A DNA stretch of 64,000 bases from Roseihalotalea indica (GCF_022458895.1 NZ_JAINFL010000004.1:124001-188000), one strand, 5' to 3'; counted from the stretch's first letter, positions 35,710 to 46,700 are shown. A program made the numbers and translations. Notes: generated from the letters alone by a model not told the origin.

Positions 35710-36255
35710 CTATTGCTTTTCAGGATGCCAGGGTATTTCATCTACCTCTAGTTCCTTTCCCATATACCGGGCTAGAACAAACAGATAATCTGAAAGGCGA
35801 TTAAGATATACCTGAATGATTGCCGGGACCTGAACATGCTCAGCAAGCCTGACAACATGCCGCTCAGCCCGACGACACACACAGCGTGCAATGTGAGCGA
35901 TAGAAACGGCCGGATGCCCTCCGGGTAAAATAAAAAAGCGCATAGCTGGCAACTCGGCATCCATTTGGTCAATTCCCGCTTCCAGCCATTCAACCTGATC
36001 ATTGGAAATGGTAGGAACATTCGGGCGATCCTTCTCATTAGCCAGTAATGCTCCCACAACAAACAGAACTGCCTGTATCACCTGAAAATCAGATTGCCGA
36101 TTGGCATTTACGGGTTGATCTCTGAGTAAACCCAGTTGAGCATTTAATTCATCAACGGTTCCAATGGTTTCCATTCTGAGATCAGCTTTAGAAATGCGAG
36201 TACCTCCGTAAAGAGAGGTCATGCCGTCATCACCGGTTTTGGTGTATATTTTCAT
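35710..36255 (-). CDS. pduO: PduO-type cob(I)alamin adenosyltransferase
   Basis: This enzyme transfers the adenosyl group of ATP to cob(I)alamin, making coenzyme B12. The 181-residue protein is a five-helix bundle of the PduO/EutT type. The N-terminal ATP loop TKTGDDGMTSLYGG and the SKADLRMETIGTVDELNAQLG stretch are clear, and the second active-site helix reads CRRAERHVV. No cobalamin riboswitch sequence is seen upstream, and no B12-dependent enzyme is adjacent. It suggests use of adenosylcobalamin by the organism, which is inference. Confidence 0.94.
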   Translation of the reverse strand: MKIYTKTGDDGMTSLYGGTRISKADLRMETIGTVDELNAQLGLLRDQPVNANRQSDFQVIQAVLFVVGALLANEKDRPNVPTISNDQVEWLEAGIDQMDAELPAMRFFILPGGHPAVSIAHIARCVCRRAERHVVRLAEHVQVPAIIQVYLNRLSDYLFVLARYMGKELEVDEIPWHPEKQ

Positions 36256-36432
36256 ATAATACGTTGAGCGTAATAAATACAGATGAGAGATCAGATTATT
36301 TCATTCTTCTCAAACAAAGGTAAGGTAAAATAAGAGGATATCTGACTCAACAGAGAAGCGAAATAAATTACCGCAGTGATTCAGAAAGTTTATAACAAAA
36401 CTTAGTAAGCCTGAATTTCGAATTTGTAAACG

Positions 36433-39400
36433 TTAAAATGCGATCTCTGAGGATTCTTTTGCTTCTTCGTAGATTTCCAAGAAGGCTTCATATCGCTGAG
36501 CTGATACCATTTTACGATAATCATTCAGACTTTCTTCCGCGTAGTTTTCCAGACCAAGTTGTAACGCCGCAAGTATATATTCCTCCAGCAATGTTGAAGA
36601 ATAAGGATTTGTTTGTATAGCATCAATCCAGTTTTGATAGGCGGTCTCGGGTTGATCCTGAAACAAAAATTTTACCGCCGCCACAAATCCTTTCTCATAA
36701 AATGGATTGCCTAATAGCATCTGGTAACGCTGACTCGCCTCGGCTCTCTCTCGCTTGGCTTCAGCCAACATTGCCTGATAGTATTCTTTCTCGTACTGCT
36801 GCCAGCGGGTGAGAGGCACTAGCATATTAACTCGCCTTGCATGTTCCTCAACAGTCTCTCGGGTAACTTCCGATAGCGCCCAAGCCCACTCCAGATAGAT
36901 GGTAGCTTGATAATTCAAAGAAGCTTCTTCTTTACGAAGTGCTTGAATCCGGGGCTTTACCCCCTCACCATAGTGTTCTGAATTTTCAACCAACAGGTCA
37001 TACAAGCTCATCACCAGATAATTTTTATCTTCAAAGGCGTCCAGAGCCTGGGCAACTTCATTTTCGGATAATTCATGCGCCCGATAACGTAACCACTGAT
37101 ACCGCTCAATATCGGTTGCAGACTCGTTATAAGCGTTGGTCAGCAACGAGAGCATCTGCCGAGCCATGTCGTGATATGTAACCTGAGTAGAGTCCTGCAA
37201 AAGCTCGCGCCAGGCTTGCTGTGCCTGAGTAAGCGATACATCGTCTGAAGGGAGCGCTTCGGTCAGACTTACGGCAAATTTCACCCGCCCATCCTGATAA
37301 CCTCGCTCAGCGAGCTGAGCAAAAAATTGCGTTGCATAGCGAGGCGAATGCTGGTCTAGGGCCCAAAGCCCCATAATATCCAGATAGTAATTCCGCTTAA
37401 ACACGTTGACTGCCTGTAAGCGATCCAGCTTCTTATAGGCCTCCACCACCTGGTTTTGCCGGTAACGAACCTGACCTAAAGCCAGTAGTAAAGCTTCAGT
37501 ATAGGGAACGTTAGCACTCATCTCAACCATTGCTTCGGTCTGACGAATCAATGCGGTATCAATAGGATTTGCCTGTAAGAGATAGTTTCGCAGTTGAGCA
37601 TAGGTAAAATTGGTCAATACCGAATCCTCAGGCAATTTTGGTTTCATGGGAAAGTTCAACGAATCGCTAGGATGCTGCCCTTGAAGCGTTAGAATATTGA
37701 TGAGATTGGGTGGATAATCCCGATCAGTCACGAATTCAGCCAATAGCGAGTCCGTACCTACATCAATCTGATTACGGTGCGCGCCAATAAGAGCCAAACT
37801 GTTGGCCTCGGCTGCTGAGCTGGTTCTTTTATTGCCTTGGGCCTCCGATAACCAGAATAATGCTGAATCAATAATATCGGTACGGCCATACGCCATAGCT
37901 AAATTATTCTGAAGATAAGGACTCCGCCCAAACGCTTTATTCCCTTGTTTAAGCGTGAACAGGGCATCAAAGTATTGGTTGTTTTCCTCATATGCGGCAC
38001 TGGTATTTGCATAAGCCAAAGCCGTTGGTTTTTTGTTAAGCGCCTCCTGAAAGTAAAAGGCTGTAAGCAATGGATCGCCCTGCTCGCGGGCCAGAGAGCC
38101 TAATGAGTAATTAGCCCGGTGATTATCATTCGCGTACTGTTCGCTTAGCTTATAGTATTGCTCGGCCACAAACAATTCATCATTAAACCAATGAAGGTCA
38201 CCAATACCGTTATAATATCCCGCTATTACCTGGTAGTAAGGAAAGAAATCGGCCCGAGCAAAGAAACCCAGTGTGGCAACAGCCCCACCAATTAAAGCGG
38301 TAGCATAAGGAAGTGTCGGCGGCCGGTACATAATCTGATTCACCCGCTGATTATTCATGAGCGGCTGAATAAAGTTTGCTATCAGGTACAGCAAAAAGAT
38401 AAAACTGAAACCTAGCTGGCTATAGACAATACAATCTTCCAGGCTTTCCAGTAAAGGATCGTTCCCCTGTGAGGCCAGAAAAACGATGGTACTGAATGTA
38501 ACAATACCCAGGCTTATATAGAGCAACGCGCCTAACGGAGCAAAAGGGAATAATGATTTATACTGAAATTCTCGCTGCTGAAAGCCCCACAGGCCCAGTA
38601 TGGCAATAACCAGTAATAACCAGAAAGCATCAATATAGATAATATCCCAGGCCAGGAAATTGGTATTTTTCAGCATCAACAGACCCAGGTTGACCAGATA
38701 CACAATGGAGAGAATGCTTAAGTGGAGCAGACTATGCGAGCTTTGCGGAGTATTGTTTTGGGTAATAATGGTAGTAAAAAAACTGATCAGCTCATGCCCC
38801 AGAATAATGCTAAAGATCACGCTCATGACTAATGGAACGCCCAAGCCATAATACGCCAGAGTCAGAAACGGATGCGTGACTTCAGCGAATAGAAAAACTA
38901 AACCGCTAAACAGAATTGTAGCTACCGAGAAGACGGCTAACCGCATAAGCAAGCCAGCGTTAACCTTCATCTGCTGAAAATAATACGTAGGAGGAAGAAA
39001 CAGGACAAAGGCAATGATGACTCCGATCTTTTTAGTTTGCCCAAACCAGAGCAACTGCTCCAACTGGAACAGTAGGATCAACCCTATGACCAGCAATACT
39101 CCTACATAGTACCAAAACCCATCCACTGCCGAAATGATGGTCAAAAGCATGATCCAGGCCACCGCTACGATTGCCAAAAGAAGGTAGGCACCTTCCGGTG
39201 AGAGGTGCAGGTTACTTCCAAGAAATGTTTCGGTAACCGTGTTGTAATCTAGCGCATAGGAGAAAGAAAATAATCCTACTGTGATGGGCTCCTGGGCTAC
39301 CGGCACTTGTTTTAGCTCTGAAATACGCTCCCAGGATACAACATTCAAAAACCCTTTAGGATAGATGAATAAAAAGGAAACCATGATGGCAGCCAGCAGT

Positions 39401-39468
39401 AATAACATGCCGACGTAAACCCGACGGCTGACCGGATGCCAGTTTCTCCAAAAAAACATGTTATTCAT
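36433..39468 (-). CDS. polytopic membrane protein with C-terminal TPR domain
   Basis: This 1011-residue protein has two parts. The N-terminal half (about 15-420) contains roughly ten to twelve hydrophobic segments. The C-terminal half (about 420-1005) is helical, with TPR-like units such as GDLHWFNDELFVAEQYYKLSE, NYSLGSLAREQGDPLL and LFTLKQGNKAFGRSP. I do not recognise a catalytic motif; the layout recalls O-antigen-ligase-like or glycosyltransferase-adjacent membrane TPR proteins, but the signature residues of those families are not evident. It is probably an inner-membrane protein with a large soluble repeat domain. It is divergent from an alpha/beta hydrolase gene. Confidence 0.78.
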   Translation of the reverse strand: MNNMFFWRNWHPVSRRVYVGMLLLLAAIMVSFLFIYPKGFLNVVSWERISELKQVPVAQEPITVGLFSFSYALDYNTVTETFLGSNLHLSPEGAYLLLAIVAVAWIMLLTIISAVDGFWYYVGVLLVIGLILLFQLEQLLWFGQTKKIGVIIAFVLFLPPTYYFQQMKVNAGLLMRLAVFSVATILFSGLVFLFAEVTHPFLTLAYYGLGVPLVMSVIFSIILGHELISFFTTIITQNNTPQSSHSLLHLSILSIVYLVNLGLLMLKNTNFLAWDIIYIDAFWLLLVIAILGLWGFQQREFQYKSLFPFAPLGALLYISLGIVTFSTIVFLASQGNDPLLESLEDCIVYSQLGFSFIFLLYLIANFIQPLMNNQRVNQIMYRPPTLPYATALIGGAVATLGFFARADFFPYYQVIAGYYNGIGDLHWFNDELFVAEQYYKLSEQYANDNHRANYSLGSLAREQGDPLLTAFYFQEALNKKPTALAYANTSAAYEENNQYFDALFTLKQGNKAFGRSPYLQNNLAMAYGRTDIIDSALFWLSEAQGNKRTSSAAEANSLALIGAHRNQIDVGTDSLLAEFVTDRDYPPNLINILTLQGQHPSDSLNFPMKPKLPEDSVLTNFTYAQLRNYLLQANPIDTALIRQTEAMVEMSANVPYTEALLLALGQVRYRQNQVVEAYKKLDRLQAVNVFKRNYYLDIMGLWALDQHSPRYATQFFAQLAERGYQDGRVKFAVSLTEALPSDDVSLTQAQQAWRELLQDSTQVTYHDMARQMLSLLTNAYNESATDIERYQWLRYRAHELSENEVAQALDAFEDKNYLVMSLYDLLVENSEHYGEGVKPRIQALRKEEASLNYQATIYLEWAWALSEVTRETVEEHARRVNMLVPLTRWQQYEKEYYQAMLAEAKRERAEASQRYQMLLGNPFYEKGFVAAVKFLFQDQPETAYQNWIDAIQTNPYSSTLLEEYILAALQLGLENYAEESLNDYRKMVSAQRYEAFLEIYEEAKESSEIAF

Positions 39469-39550
39469 ACCCTGTTACGTTATGCACGAAACTGCAAAAA
39501 ATCTTCCCAAATTGGGATTAGATGTATGGTATTTTGCTAAATTTCAGACG

Positions 39551-40474
39551 ATGCAAATCATACACCCAGTCCGTATATTCTTTAACCCAGATAGAGTTGA
39601 CCTAAATCGTGTTTTGTCGGGCAAATTTCTTTTTGCTGTGCGCTATATAACACTAACTTTATTAAGCTTCGTTCACTGGAGTGTTGCCCAGACCGCTGAG
39701 CATAATGGGGTACGCATTGCCTACCAAACCGAAGGACAGAGCGACACAACCTTACTCTTCATTCATGGCTGGACTATCAATCAGAGCTACTGGCAGCCCC
39801 AGGTTGAACACTTCAAAAAAAAGTACCAGGTAGTTACTTTGGATTTAGCGGGTCATGGAAAATCAGGGGATGAACGGGATGATTGGACGATGGAGGCGTT
39901 TGGTAACGATGTGGTTGCCGTGATCAAGAAGCTGGATTTGCAAAATATTGTTATCATCGGGCACTCTATGGGAGGCTCGGTAATGCTGGAAGCAGTCAAT
40001 CAGGTACCTGAGCGTATTATTGCGATGGTTGGGGTGGATAATTTTAAAGAAGTCGGTACAACTTTAACTCCCAAGCAACAAAAAGAAATAGAGATGTTTT
40101 TAGGCATGATGCAGACCAATTATGCTGAAGTGGTGGACGGATATGCCCGAAACATGTTATTCACGCCAGAGAGCGACTCGGTTATGGTAGATTCAGTGGT
40201 TCAGTATATGCGCAGTGCTGACCCGGTCATGGCTCGCAATTCTCTAAAACATTCAATTGAAGCTTCAGAGCGAGAAGTACAACTTTTGCAGGATGCTCCC
40301 ACCAAGCTTTATCTCATCCAAAGTGATGCGCTTCCAACCCAGGAAAAATCACTGAAAAAGATTTTAAAGCACGGATACGAGATCCTTTCGGTAGGAAAAA
40401 CCAGTCATTATCCCATGATTGAGGTACCAGAACTTTTCAATACTCAGCTAGAAGAAGTTTTGCATAGTTTGTAA
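39551..40474 (+). CDS. exported alpha/beta hydrolase
   Basis: This is an alpha/beta hydrolase fold enzyme of about 300 residues. The nucleophile Ser is in the elbow IIGHSMGGSVML, the oxyanion-hole stretch is LFIHGWT, and the catalytic His is in KTSHYPMIE. The Asp is likely in the LIQSDALP region. A Sec-type signal (ITLTLLSFVHWSVAQ) precedes the core by position, so export is probable. The start is uncertain: ATG 39458 would overlap the divergent gene by 11 bp; ATG 39551 or a TTG near 39614 places the signal nearer the N-terminus. The substrate is unknown (esterase, lipase or epoxide-hydrolase-like). Confidence 0.82.
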   Translation: MQIIHPVRIFFNPDRVDLNRVLSGKFLFAVRYITLTLLSFVHWSVAQTAEHNGVRIAYQTEGQSDTTLLFIHGWTINQSYWQPQVEHFKKKYQVVTLDLAGHGKSGDERDDWTMEAFGNDVVAVIKKLDLQNIVIIGHSMGGSVMLEAVNQVPERIIAMVGVDNFKEVGTTLTPKQQKEIEMFLGMMQTNYAEVVDGYARNMLFTPESDSVMVDSVVQYMRSADPVMARNSLKHSIEASEREVQLLQDAPTKLYLIQSDALPTQEKSLKKILKHGYEILSVGKTSHYPMIEVPELFNTQLEEVLHSL

Positions 40475-40497
40475 GCTAACGAATACCACTATCTTTG
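40469..40497 (+). promoter_or_regulatory. Bacteroidota-type promoter of the DUF1080 gene
   Basis: TTG at 40469-40471, an 18-bp spacer and TATCTTTG at 40490-40497 match the -33/-7 pattern. The first part overlaps the end of the hydrolase gene. The start codon at 40553 leaves a leader of about 50 nt. Confidence 0.5.
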
Positions 40498-40552
40498 CTA
40501 CGGAACATCGGCCATTCGGCAGACAATTTTTAACGACCTAACCCAACTGATT

Positions 40553-41332
40553 ATGAAAAATTATATCCTCAACTATACCGTAAGATTTCTCTTCTTCTTC
40601 GGTGCCATCAGCATTACTGCGGCGCAGGCTCAAACGGGAGTAGGAACCAAAGCACCGGGCGATGCTATCGTTCTCTTTGATGGGAGCCGTGATATGCTGG
40701 ATGAACAATGGACCTACTGGGATGGACCCCGACTATCAGCAAGCCTGCCTATTAAATGGCAGATTGTAGACGACCCGGTAGACAACGGTACAGTATTGAA
40801 CAGCAATGATCCTGCTTCGGCCGGAGGCAAGTACGGTTCTGCTGATATAGTCACAAATCAGAAGTTCAAAGATTTCCGGCTGCATGTAGAATTCCTGATT
40901 CCTGAAGAAGGCGGAAACAGTGGGGTGTATCTTCAGAACCGCTACGAAATACAGGTGCTGGACGGTGACTCTACTGCTCATGGCCTGGGGGCTGTTATTA
41001 ATGAATCTGAGTCACCCTATCATGCTTACAATGGTATTGGAAAGTGGAATGCTTACGACATCGTATTCCGGGCCGCTCGTTTTAAAAATGGTAAAAAAAC
41101 TGAGGATGCCCTGGTGACCATGTATTTCAATGGCGAAAAAGTGCATGTAAACCAACCTATTACCCAGGTATGGGGTGGTGAAAACTCAGGTATCGATGGA
41201 GGTAATGATGGGGGAAAAGGGATTACTGATACCCCCGGTGGTCTCAAATTACAAGCGGAGGGTCACAATGTTCTCTACCGTAACATCTGGATTAAAGAAG
41301 ATGACCTGTCCAAAGCGGATACTGACTTCTAA
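40553..41332 (+). CDS. exported DUF1080 (3-keto-disaccharide hydrolase-like) protein
   Basis: This 259-residue protein has a Sec signal peptide (cleavage after AQA) and a single DUF1080 domain, a concanavalin-like beta-sandwich. Signature stretches are FDGSRDML, GGNSGVYLQNRYEIQVLDG and NGEKVHVN. Some DUF1080 proteins hydrolyse 3-keto-glycosides, made by oxidation of glycosides; others may only bind glycans. No partner oxidoreductase is adjacent. It is likely periplasmic. The 3' side is a 266-bp convergent gap with a large inverted repeat. Confidence 0.88.
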   Translation: MKNYILNYTVRFLFFFGAISITAAQAQTGVGTKAPGDAIVLFDGSRDMLDEQWTYWDGPRLSASLPIKWQIVDDPVDNGTVLNSNDPASAGGKYGSADIVTNQKFKDFRLHVEFLIPEEGGNSGVYLQNRYEIQVLDGDSTAHGLGAVINESESPYHAYNGIGKWNAYDIVFRAARFKNGKKTEDALVTMYFNGEKVHVNQPITQVWGGENSGIDGGNDGGKGITDTPGGLKLQAEGHNVLYRNIWIKEDDLSKADTDF

Positions 41333-41399
41333 ACAAAATCTTAATACGTTTAAACAGAGTATTTAAGAACAATCACTACTCTAGCTTTTAGACACATCA

Positions 41400-41464
41400 G
41401 GAAGCGGTCAGCAGGAGGCTGGCTATGCAGGAGAATTAGCCCCTGCCTCCCGCTGAACGCTTCC
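41400..41464. repeat. long imperfect inverted repeat in a convergent gap
   Basis: Arms 41400-41419 and 41445-41464 pair at 18 of 20 positions (GGAAGCGGTCAGCAGGAGGC against its near complement) around a 25-nt loop that can extend the stem (GGCT/AGCC). The element is GC-rich relative to its surroundings. It lies between the convergent DUF1080 and HtrA-like genes and has no T-run. It could be a bidirectional terminator, a REP-like element or a protein-binding site. Confidence 0.55.
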
Positions 41465-41598
41465 ACTTAAGCTTATCTAACCCGGTCAGATAAGGCGTTT
41501 GAGAGAACATTGCTCCTTACAGGGTAATCTCTGATAGTTTTCGCATCATTATGATATACTTCTCACCCAACACTCAGGCCTGAAAGTTTCTGATTCAT

Positions 41599-43047
41599 CT
41601 AAAAGTAAAACGAATAATAGCCTTTTACGCCACGCTGGTTAACCCCTTCGATACGTACCCGTCCCCGAACTTTGGTCAGAATTTCTTCCAGCTCTTCCGG
41701 TGCCTCAATGGAGTGCCCATTGATGGCGGTCACTACAAAGCCTTCATCGATCCCTAACCGCTGAAGTAAGCCACCTTTCACCTTACTAACCTTCACACCA
41801 GTATTGATTTTCAGAAGATCAGCTTCTACCTGAGAAACAGATTCCAGTTCGGCACCGAGTGGTTCTGAGCGGTATAAATGACGCTGGATAATATTGGTGT
41901 TCCCCTCTCGGTTTGTTAAGGTTAAACGAACCGTTTGAAGCTTGTTATTTCGTTTATAGGTTACCGATATAACTTCACCAGGACTGTAGTAACTGATGAG
42001 TTCTTCAAAATCACTGCGAGAGTTAATTACCTCTCCGTTTAGTTGGGTCACTATATCACCTTTTTGTAAACCAGCTTTCTCTGCTGAGCCGTTTCGTTGC
42101 AGATAGCTTAGCGCGACCCCGGACAAATCATCAGTCTGTAGCTCCTTAGCCACGGATGGAGTCAGATCAACGACATCGGCACCAAAAAAAGCTTTTTGAA
42201 CCTCGCCATACGCGATAATGTCATCTACCACCTTACGAACAATATCTACGGGAACTGCAAACCCATAACCGGCATATGACCCTGTTTTAGATAAAATAGC
42301 CGTATTAATTCCCACTAAAGCCCCGGTTTTATCCACCAGTGCACCACCACTGTTGCCGGGATTAATAGCGGCATCTGTTTGAATGAAGGACTCAATTGGA
42401 AAATTGCTGCGAAGGATATTGATCTGCCTTCCCTTAGCGCTTACAATACCGGCCGTTACCGTTGAAGTTAGGTTAAAGGGATTACCTACTGCCAGCACCC
42501 ATTCGCCGACCTGTAAATCTCTTGAGTCGCCTAGTGCAATCTCAGGCAACCCGGCAGCCTCAATCTTAAGTACTGCCAAATCAGTAGAGGGGTCTACGCC
42601 AACGACCTGGGCCGGATAGGTTCTTTTTCCGCGGATGACTTCAATCCGGTCTGCTTGCTCAATAACATGATTATTCGTTACAATAAAGCCATCCTGTGTG
42701 TAGATTACTCCTGACCCACTGCTCACCTGCTGGCTGGACCGTCCTTCAAAAAACATCTCAAACCAACTGGTACGACTGTAGCGTTCAGAAACCGTTTTTA
42801 TATAGACCACACTGGGCGTGCTGTTGGCCGAAGCCTCAGCAAAATCTTCCCCTATCGTGTAGGTGCGGGAAGTTGAAGCCTGTCGGCTCCAGGATGTATT
42901 GGTATGGGTGTTATCGGCAATGCTAGTGGCATTGGTGAATGCTAATGATGCTCTATCGGAGTTTGGCGAGAACCAATGCTGGTAAGTATATGATCCTAAT
43001 ATTCCGGAAATAAAACTAATCAAGACAATCCATATCGTTTGCTTCAT
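41599..43047 (-). CDS. HtrA/DegP-family periplasmic serine protease
   Basis: This 482-residue envelope protease has an N-terminal signal or anchor (residues 4-20), a trypsin-like domain (about 70-265) and two PDZ domains (about 285-365 and 395-475). The catalytic triad is His127 (VTNNHVIEQ), Asp156 (STDLAVLK) and Ser233 (NPGNSGGALV). HtrA proteases degrade misfolded periplasmic proteins. The second PDZ domain is divergent. It is divergent from the sulfoxide reductase gene across 168 bp. Confidence 0.94.
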   Translation of the reverse strand: MKQTIWIVLISFISGILGSYTYQHWFSPNSDRASLAFTNATSIADNTHTNTSWSRQASTSRTYTIGEDFAEASANSTPSVVYIKTVSERYSRTSWFEMFFEGRSSQQVSSGSGVIYTQDGFIVTNNHVIEQADRIEVIRGKRTYPAQVVGVDPSTDLAVLKIEAAGLPEIALGDSRDLQVGEWVLAVGNPFNLTSTVTAGIVSAKGRQINILRSNFPIESFIQTDAAINPGNSGGALVDKTGALVGINTAILSKTGSYAGYGFAVPVDIVRKVVDDIIAYGEVQKAFFGADVVDLTPSVAKELQTDDLSGVALSYLQRNGSAEKAGLQKGDIVTQLNGEVINSRSDFEELISYYSPGEVISVTYKRNNKLQTVRLTLTNREGNTNIIQRHLYRSEPLGAELESVSQVEADLLKINTGVKVSKVKGGLLQRLGIDEGFVVTAINGHSIEAPEELEEILTKVRGRVRIEGVNQRGVKGYYSFYF

Positions 43048-43215
43048 AATTATGGTTGTTTAGTAAGTAATACAATTCATTTCTCCTCAACCCTATCTCA
43101 GCTACCATCCACTCTTTTCTATTTCTTATACAAAAAATATGCATAATTCCCCAACCGTCATCTTGTCAGAATCGTGATAGTGATGAAAGTATTTATTCAA
43201 TTGTAATTTTCCGTA

Positions 43216-43701
43216 ATGGCTGAAAATATTGTGATGCCTACCCAGGCAACGAAAGAAGAGATCTACGAAGCACTTTTACCTCAGCTAAAGGCGCTAACCA
43301 AAGATGAAACCAACCTTATTGCTAACCTCGGAAATATTGCGGCGGCGCTGCATCATAACCTCTCTTTCTTCTGGACGGGTTTTTACCTGGTGGAAGATGA
43401 GGAATTGGTTCTCGGGCCATTTCAGGGGCCGGTTGCTTGCACTCGTATTGCTTTTGGAAAAGGAGTGTGCGGTACTGCCTGGAAAGAAAAACAGGCCATA
43501 TTAGTACCCGATGTTCATCAGTTCCCGGGGCATATCGCCTGTAGTGCCGATAGCCAGTCAGAAATTGTAGTACCGGTTATTAAGGATCAAACTGTCCGCA
43601 TGGTGCTGGATATCGATAGTAACCGGGTTAATAATTTTGATGAAGTCGATCAGGAATATCTCACCAAGTTAGCAGAGTACATGGCATCAAGTCTGCTGTA
43701 G
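43216..43701 (+). CDS. msrC: free methionine-(R)-sulfoxide reductase (GAF domain)
   Basis: This 161-residue single GAF-domain enzyme reduces free methionine-R-sulfoxide. The three catalytic or resolving cysteines are present: Cys75 (GPVACTRI), Cys85 (KGVCGTAW) and Cys109 (GHIACSAD). The flanking family stretches VLGPFQG and SEIVVPVI also fit the E. coli YebR/MsrC type. It is cytoplasmic. The stop is only 2 bp from that of the convergent helicase gene. Confidence 0.94.
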   Translation: MAENIVMPTQATKEEIYEALLPQLKALTKDETNLIANLGNIAAALHHNLSFFWTGFYLVEDEELVLGPFQGPVACTRIAFGKGVCGTAWKEKQAILVPDVHQFPGHIACSADSQSEIVVPVIKDQTVRMVLDIDSNRVNNFDEVDQEYLTKLAEYMASSLL

Positions 43702-43703
43702 TA

Positions 43704-46700
43704 TCATTTCCTTTCGCCCCTGGTCTGGACAAACCGGTTAATCTCCTCTTGCACATGACGGGCATTTTGCCAGTACTGCCGGCTATAGATGTTTTTAAAC
43801 TTCCAGTTTTTTTCCTGGTAAAGGTAATGCCGATACGCATGAGCCTCTTTTGCCGAAGGACTCTGAAAATAGAGGTCATCATCCGTATTTAACAAACCGA
43901 CGTAATGAGTGCGCTCTGGTAACTCTTCAGTAATGGTAAGATCCGCAAAGGGAAGCTTCTTTTCCAGATCCATATCCGGGGAGTCTTCCTTCGCCCAGGA
44001 TTGTAAATGTTTATGCAAAAACCATTCTGCGTGATGATCTGACAACTCAGGAAGTGCCGTCCGATACTGCCCTTTGGATACACCATAGGCATACTCCAAA
44101 TACTCTTTGAGCATCTTAGGCCCCTGGTTCTTGGTGTTTTCCACATTGAGTTGCTCCGGAAGCAAGCTGGTAACTACATAAATACGTTCTCTAGCCCTCG
44201 TAACTGCCACATTCAGGCGATTTTCACCACCAGCGGCATTCAGACTCCCGAACTGAAGAACAACTTTCCCTTGCTCGTTAGGAGCGTAAGCCATCGAGAA
44301 GATGATAATATCACACTCATCCCCCTGCACATTTTCTATATTCTTAATGAACTTAGGCTCTTTGCCATTCGCGTCATTAAGAATCGCCTGCTCAACCCGA
44401 TCCCGAATCAAGTCCTGCTGTTTTGCATTAAAGGTGATGATACCAATGCTTTTTTCCGGAACCTGCTGATGTAGTTCCTGTATCAGTTTCAGTACCTTTT
44501 CTGCTTCCGGCTCATTAACTTGATTCGCCCAGATGCCATCTACTTTTATATAGTGTATTGCCGGATCTTTTTTCTCCAGATCTTCCCGCTGAGGTAACAT
44601 CCGCAGGCGATTTTGATAGAATCGCTCATTCGAGAAATCTATCAGCTCCAATGACTTGGACCGGTAATGTTCTTCCAGTCGGTAAATTGGCAAATACCCT
44701 TTCGCCAGATCAAGCAGAGAATCTACTTCGAGGGCCAGAGCGTTTTCAACTTCATCATCGGGTGTTTCTTCTTCCCAACGTACCTGATACAGATCATTAG
44801 GTTGCAATTGCTGTTCATCGCCTACTACTACAATTTGCTGGCCCCGGTACATAGCAGGAATTCCTTTTTCAGCAAAGCATTGGGAGGCTTCATCAAAAAT
44901 AACCAGATCAAACAACGGTGTTTCTTCCATGGGGAAAATAGCCGAAACGGTTTCCGGAGAAGCTAGCCAGCAGGGAATCAGGTTAAACAGTTCATTATGA
45001 AAGGTTGAAATAACTTTACGAAGCGGCCATATCTTTCGCTTTTTAGTTACCTGATGGTTAACATCGCGGTAGGTAACCAGATTATTCAGTCGGTTATACT
45101 CGACATCGTAATACGTTCGCTCCCGCAATTTCATTAGTAGTATTTCCTGGCTGACTTCCTGCTTGTCGGCAATGGCCTGCTGCAAATCTTTTTCCAACTC
45201 CTGAATACGGGACGAAGATACAATCCGCAACACCGGAAATTTGGTTTCAATATGATCAATCCAGGCCAATCTCAGGCTATTTTCTACCCTTCGCACCGAT
45301 TCATCGGCATTTAGCGGCTCCATTTCATCAACCACCCGCTCCAAGATACTTTTCTCGTGAGACAACAAATCTGCCTTGAGCGTATCAAAAGCCACCAGCG
45401 CTTCAAAATCCCGATCGAGTACCTCAATGAAATGCTCTCCATGCTCAGGCTCATTCAGTTGGCTTACCTGAGCGGGTGTCAGGTACTTTTGCCACTTCTT
45501 TTGATACTGAGGTATATCTTTGACCAATACCAACATTCGCTCAATCCGAGTTTTCAATTCGGCATATTCCAGGCTGTTAATGCCAAAATATTCATTGAAA
45601 TTACGGAAATTTTTAAAGAGCAAAGCGGCTTGCAACGCTTGCTTCTGAAACGTAAACCATCGCTCCATTTCAGCCTTTTCGTACTGGTTGCTGGTATCCC
45701 AGTCGGGCACTTTTTCAGTCCAGATACGTTCGCGAAGCTTGGTTAGGTTATGCTCAAGATTGAGCCGGTTGTCAAGCCGCTCGCTCATAACCATAAATCC
45801 TTCTTTGGTCAGTTCAAGTTGATTTGCTTCAAAAACTTCAGCCAGCCATTGCTTTTCTTTAGAAGCCGTTTGCCAGGAAACCCACTTAAGCAATCCTGAG
45901 CGAGATTCCTCCGCACGCTGAAGCAACTGTTGAAACTTACCCAGATCCATACCATTCAAGCTTACCTCTACGCCATTACCTTCATAGCATTCCATGACAA
46001 TTCGCTCAATATTGGCTAGCCAGAGCGGATCAGCATCTTTGTCAATCTTACCAATAATAGACTGAAAATATTCGTAACTTTCTGGTGCTTCCAGCAATTT
46101 CAGGAAAAACTCAATGTCTTCAGACCGATGCTGTATGTTTTCGCAGGTAACAAAATCAATATCGGTTTTTAATACCTCATTCACCTGCTCTACTAACTGG
46201 GCTTTATAGGCAGGAATTTCTTTCAAGTACTGCTTTAATTGCTGAAGGTCTTCAACTTTATAGCCCAGGAAGGGTTTGCGGTGCACATAGGTGTAATGCT
46301 CCACATCATACTCCAGATAGTTGGTAATATAAACATGTAGCTTTTTTAGAAACTGGGGCAACTCAGGCACTCTCAAGTACCGGTACTCCTGCTTTACGTT
46401 AAACACTTCCCAGTCAATATGAGAGGTAAGATAGAGTTCTTTCACTGATACACCCGCTTCAGCTTCATCGTACAAAGCCTCTTTGAACTCATCCAGTTCT
46501 TCACAAATTTGCTCAATCTGGCGGCTAGCCTGTAAAAACTGGCGCTCAAGGTAAATTGAATCCAGGTTATTGTTTTTTAACTGGTATTCATAAAGCGCTT
46601 CTACCTGTTTTTTGATCTGATCGTAAATGGCAGAGCGATCATTCTTGAAATCGTGCACCAGTGCGGCAAACGGATGGACGTCCTTCTCGCGCAGCCTCTG

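Noticed and set aside
36256..36432. Cobalamin riboswitch before the adenosyltransferase
   Set aside because: The conserved B12-box core was not found on the transcribed strand.
39458..39550. Upstream extension of the alpha/beta hydrolase
   Set aside because: It overlaps the divergent membrane TPR gene and moves the export signal far from the N-terminus.
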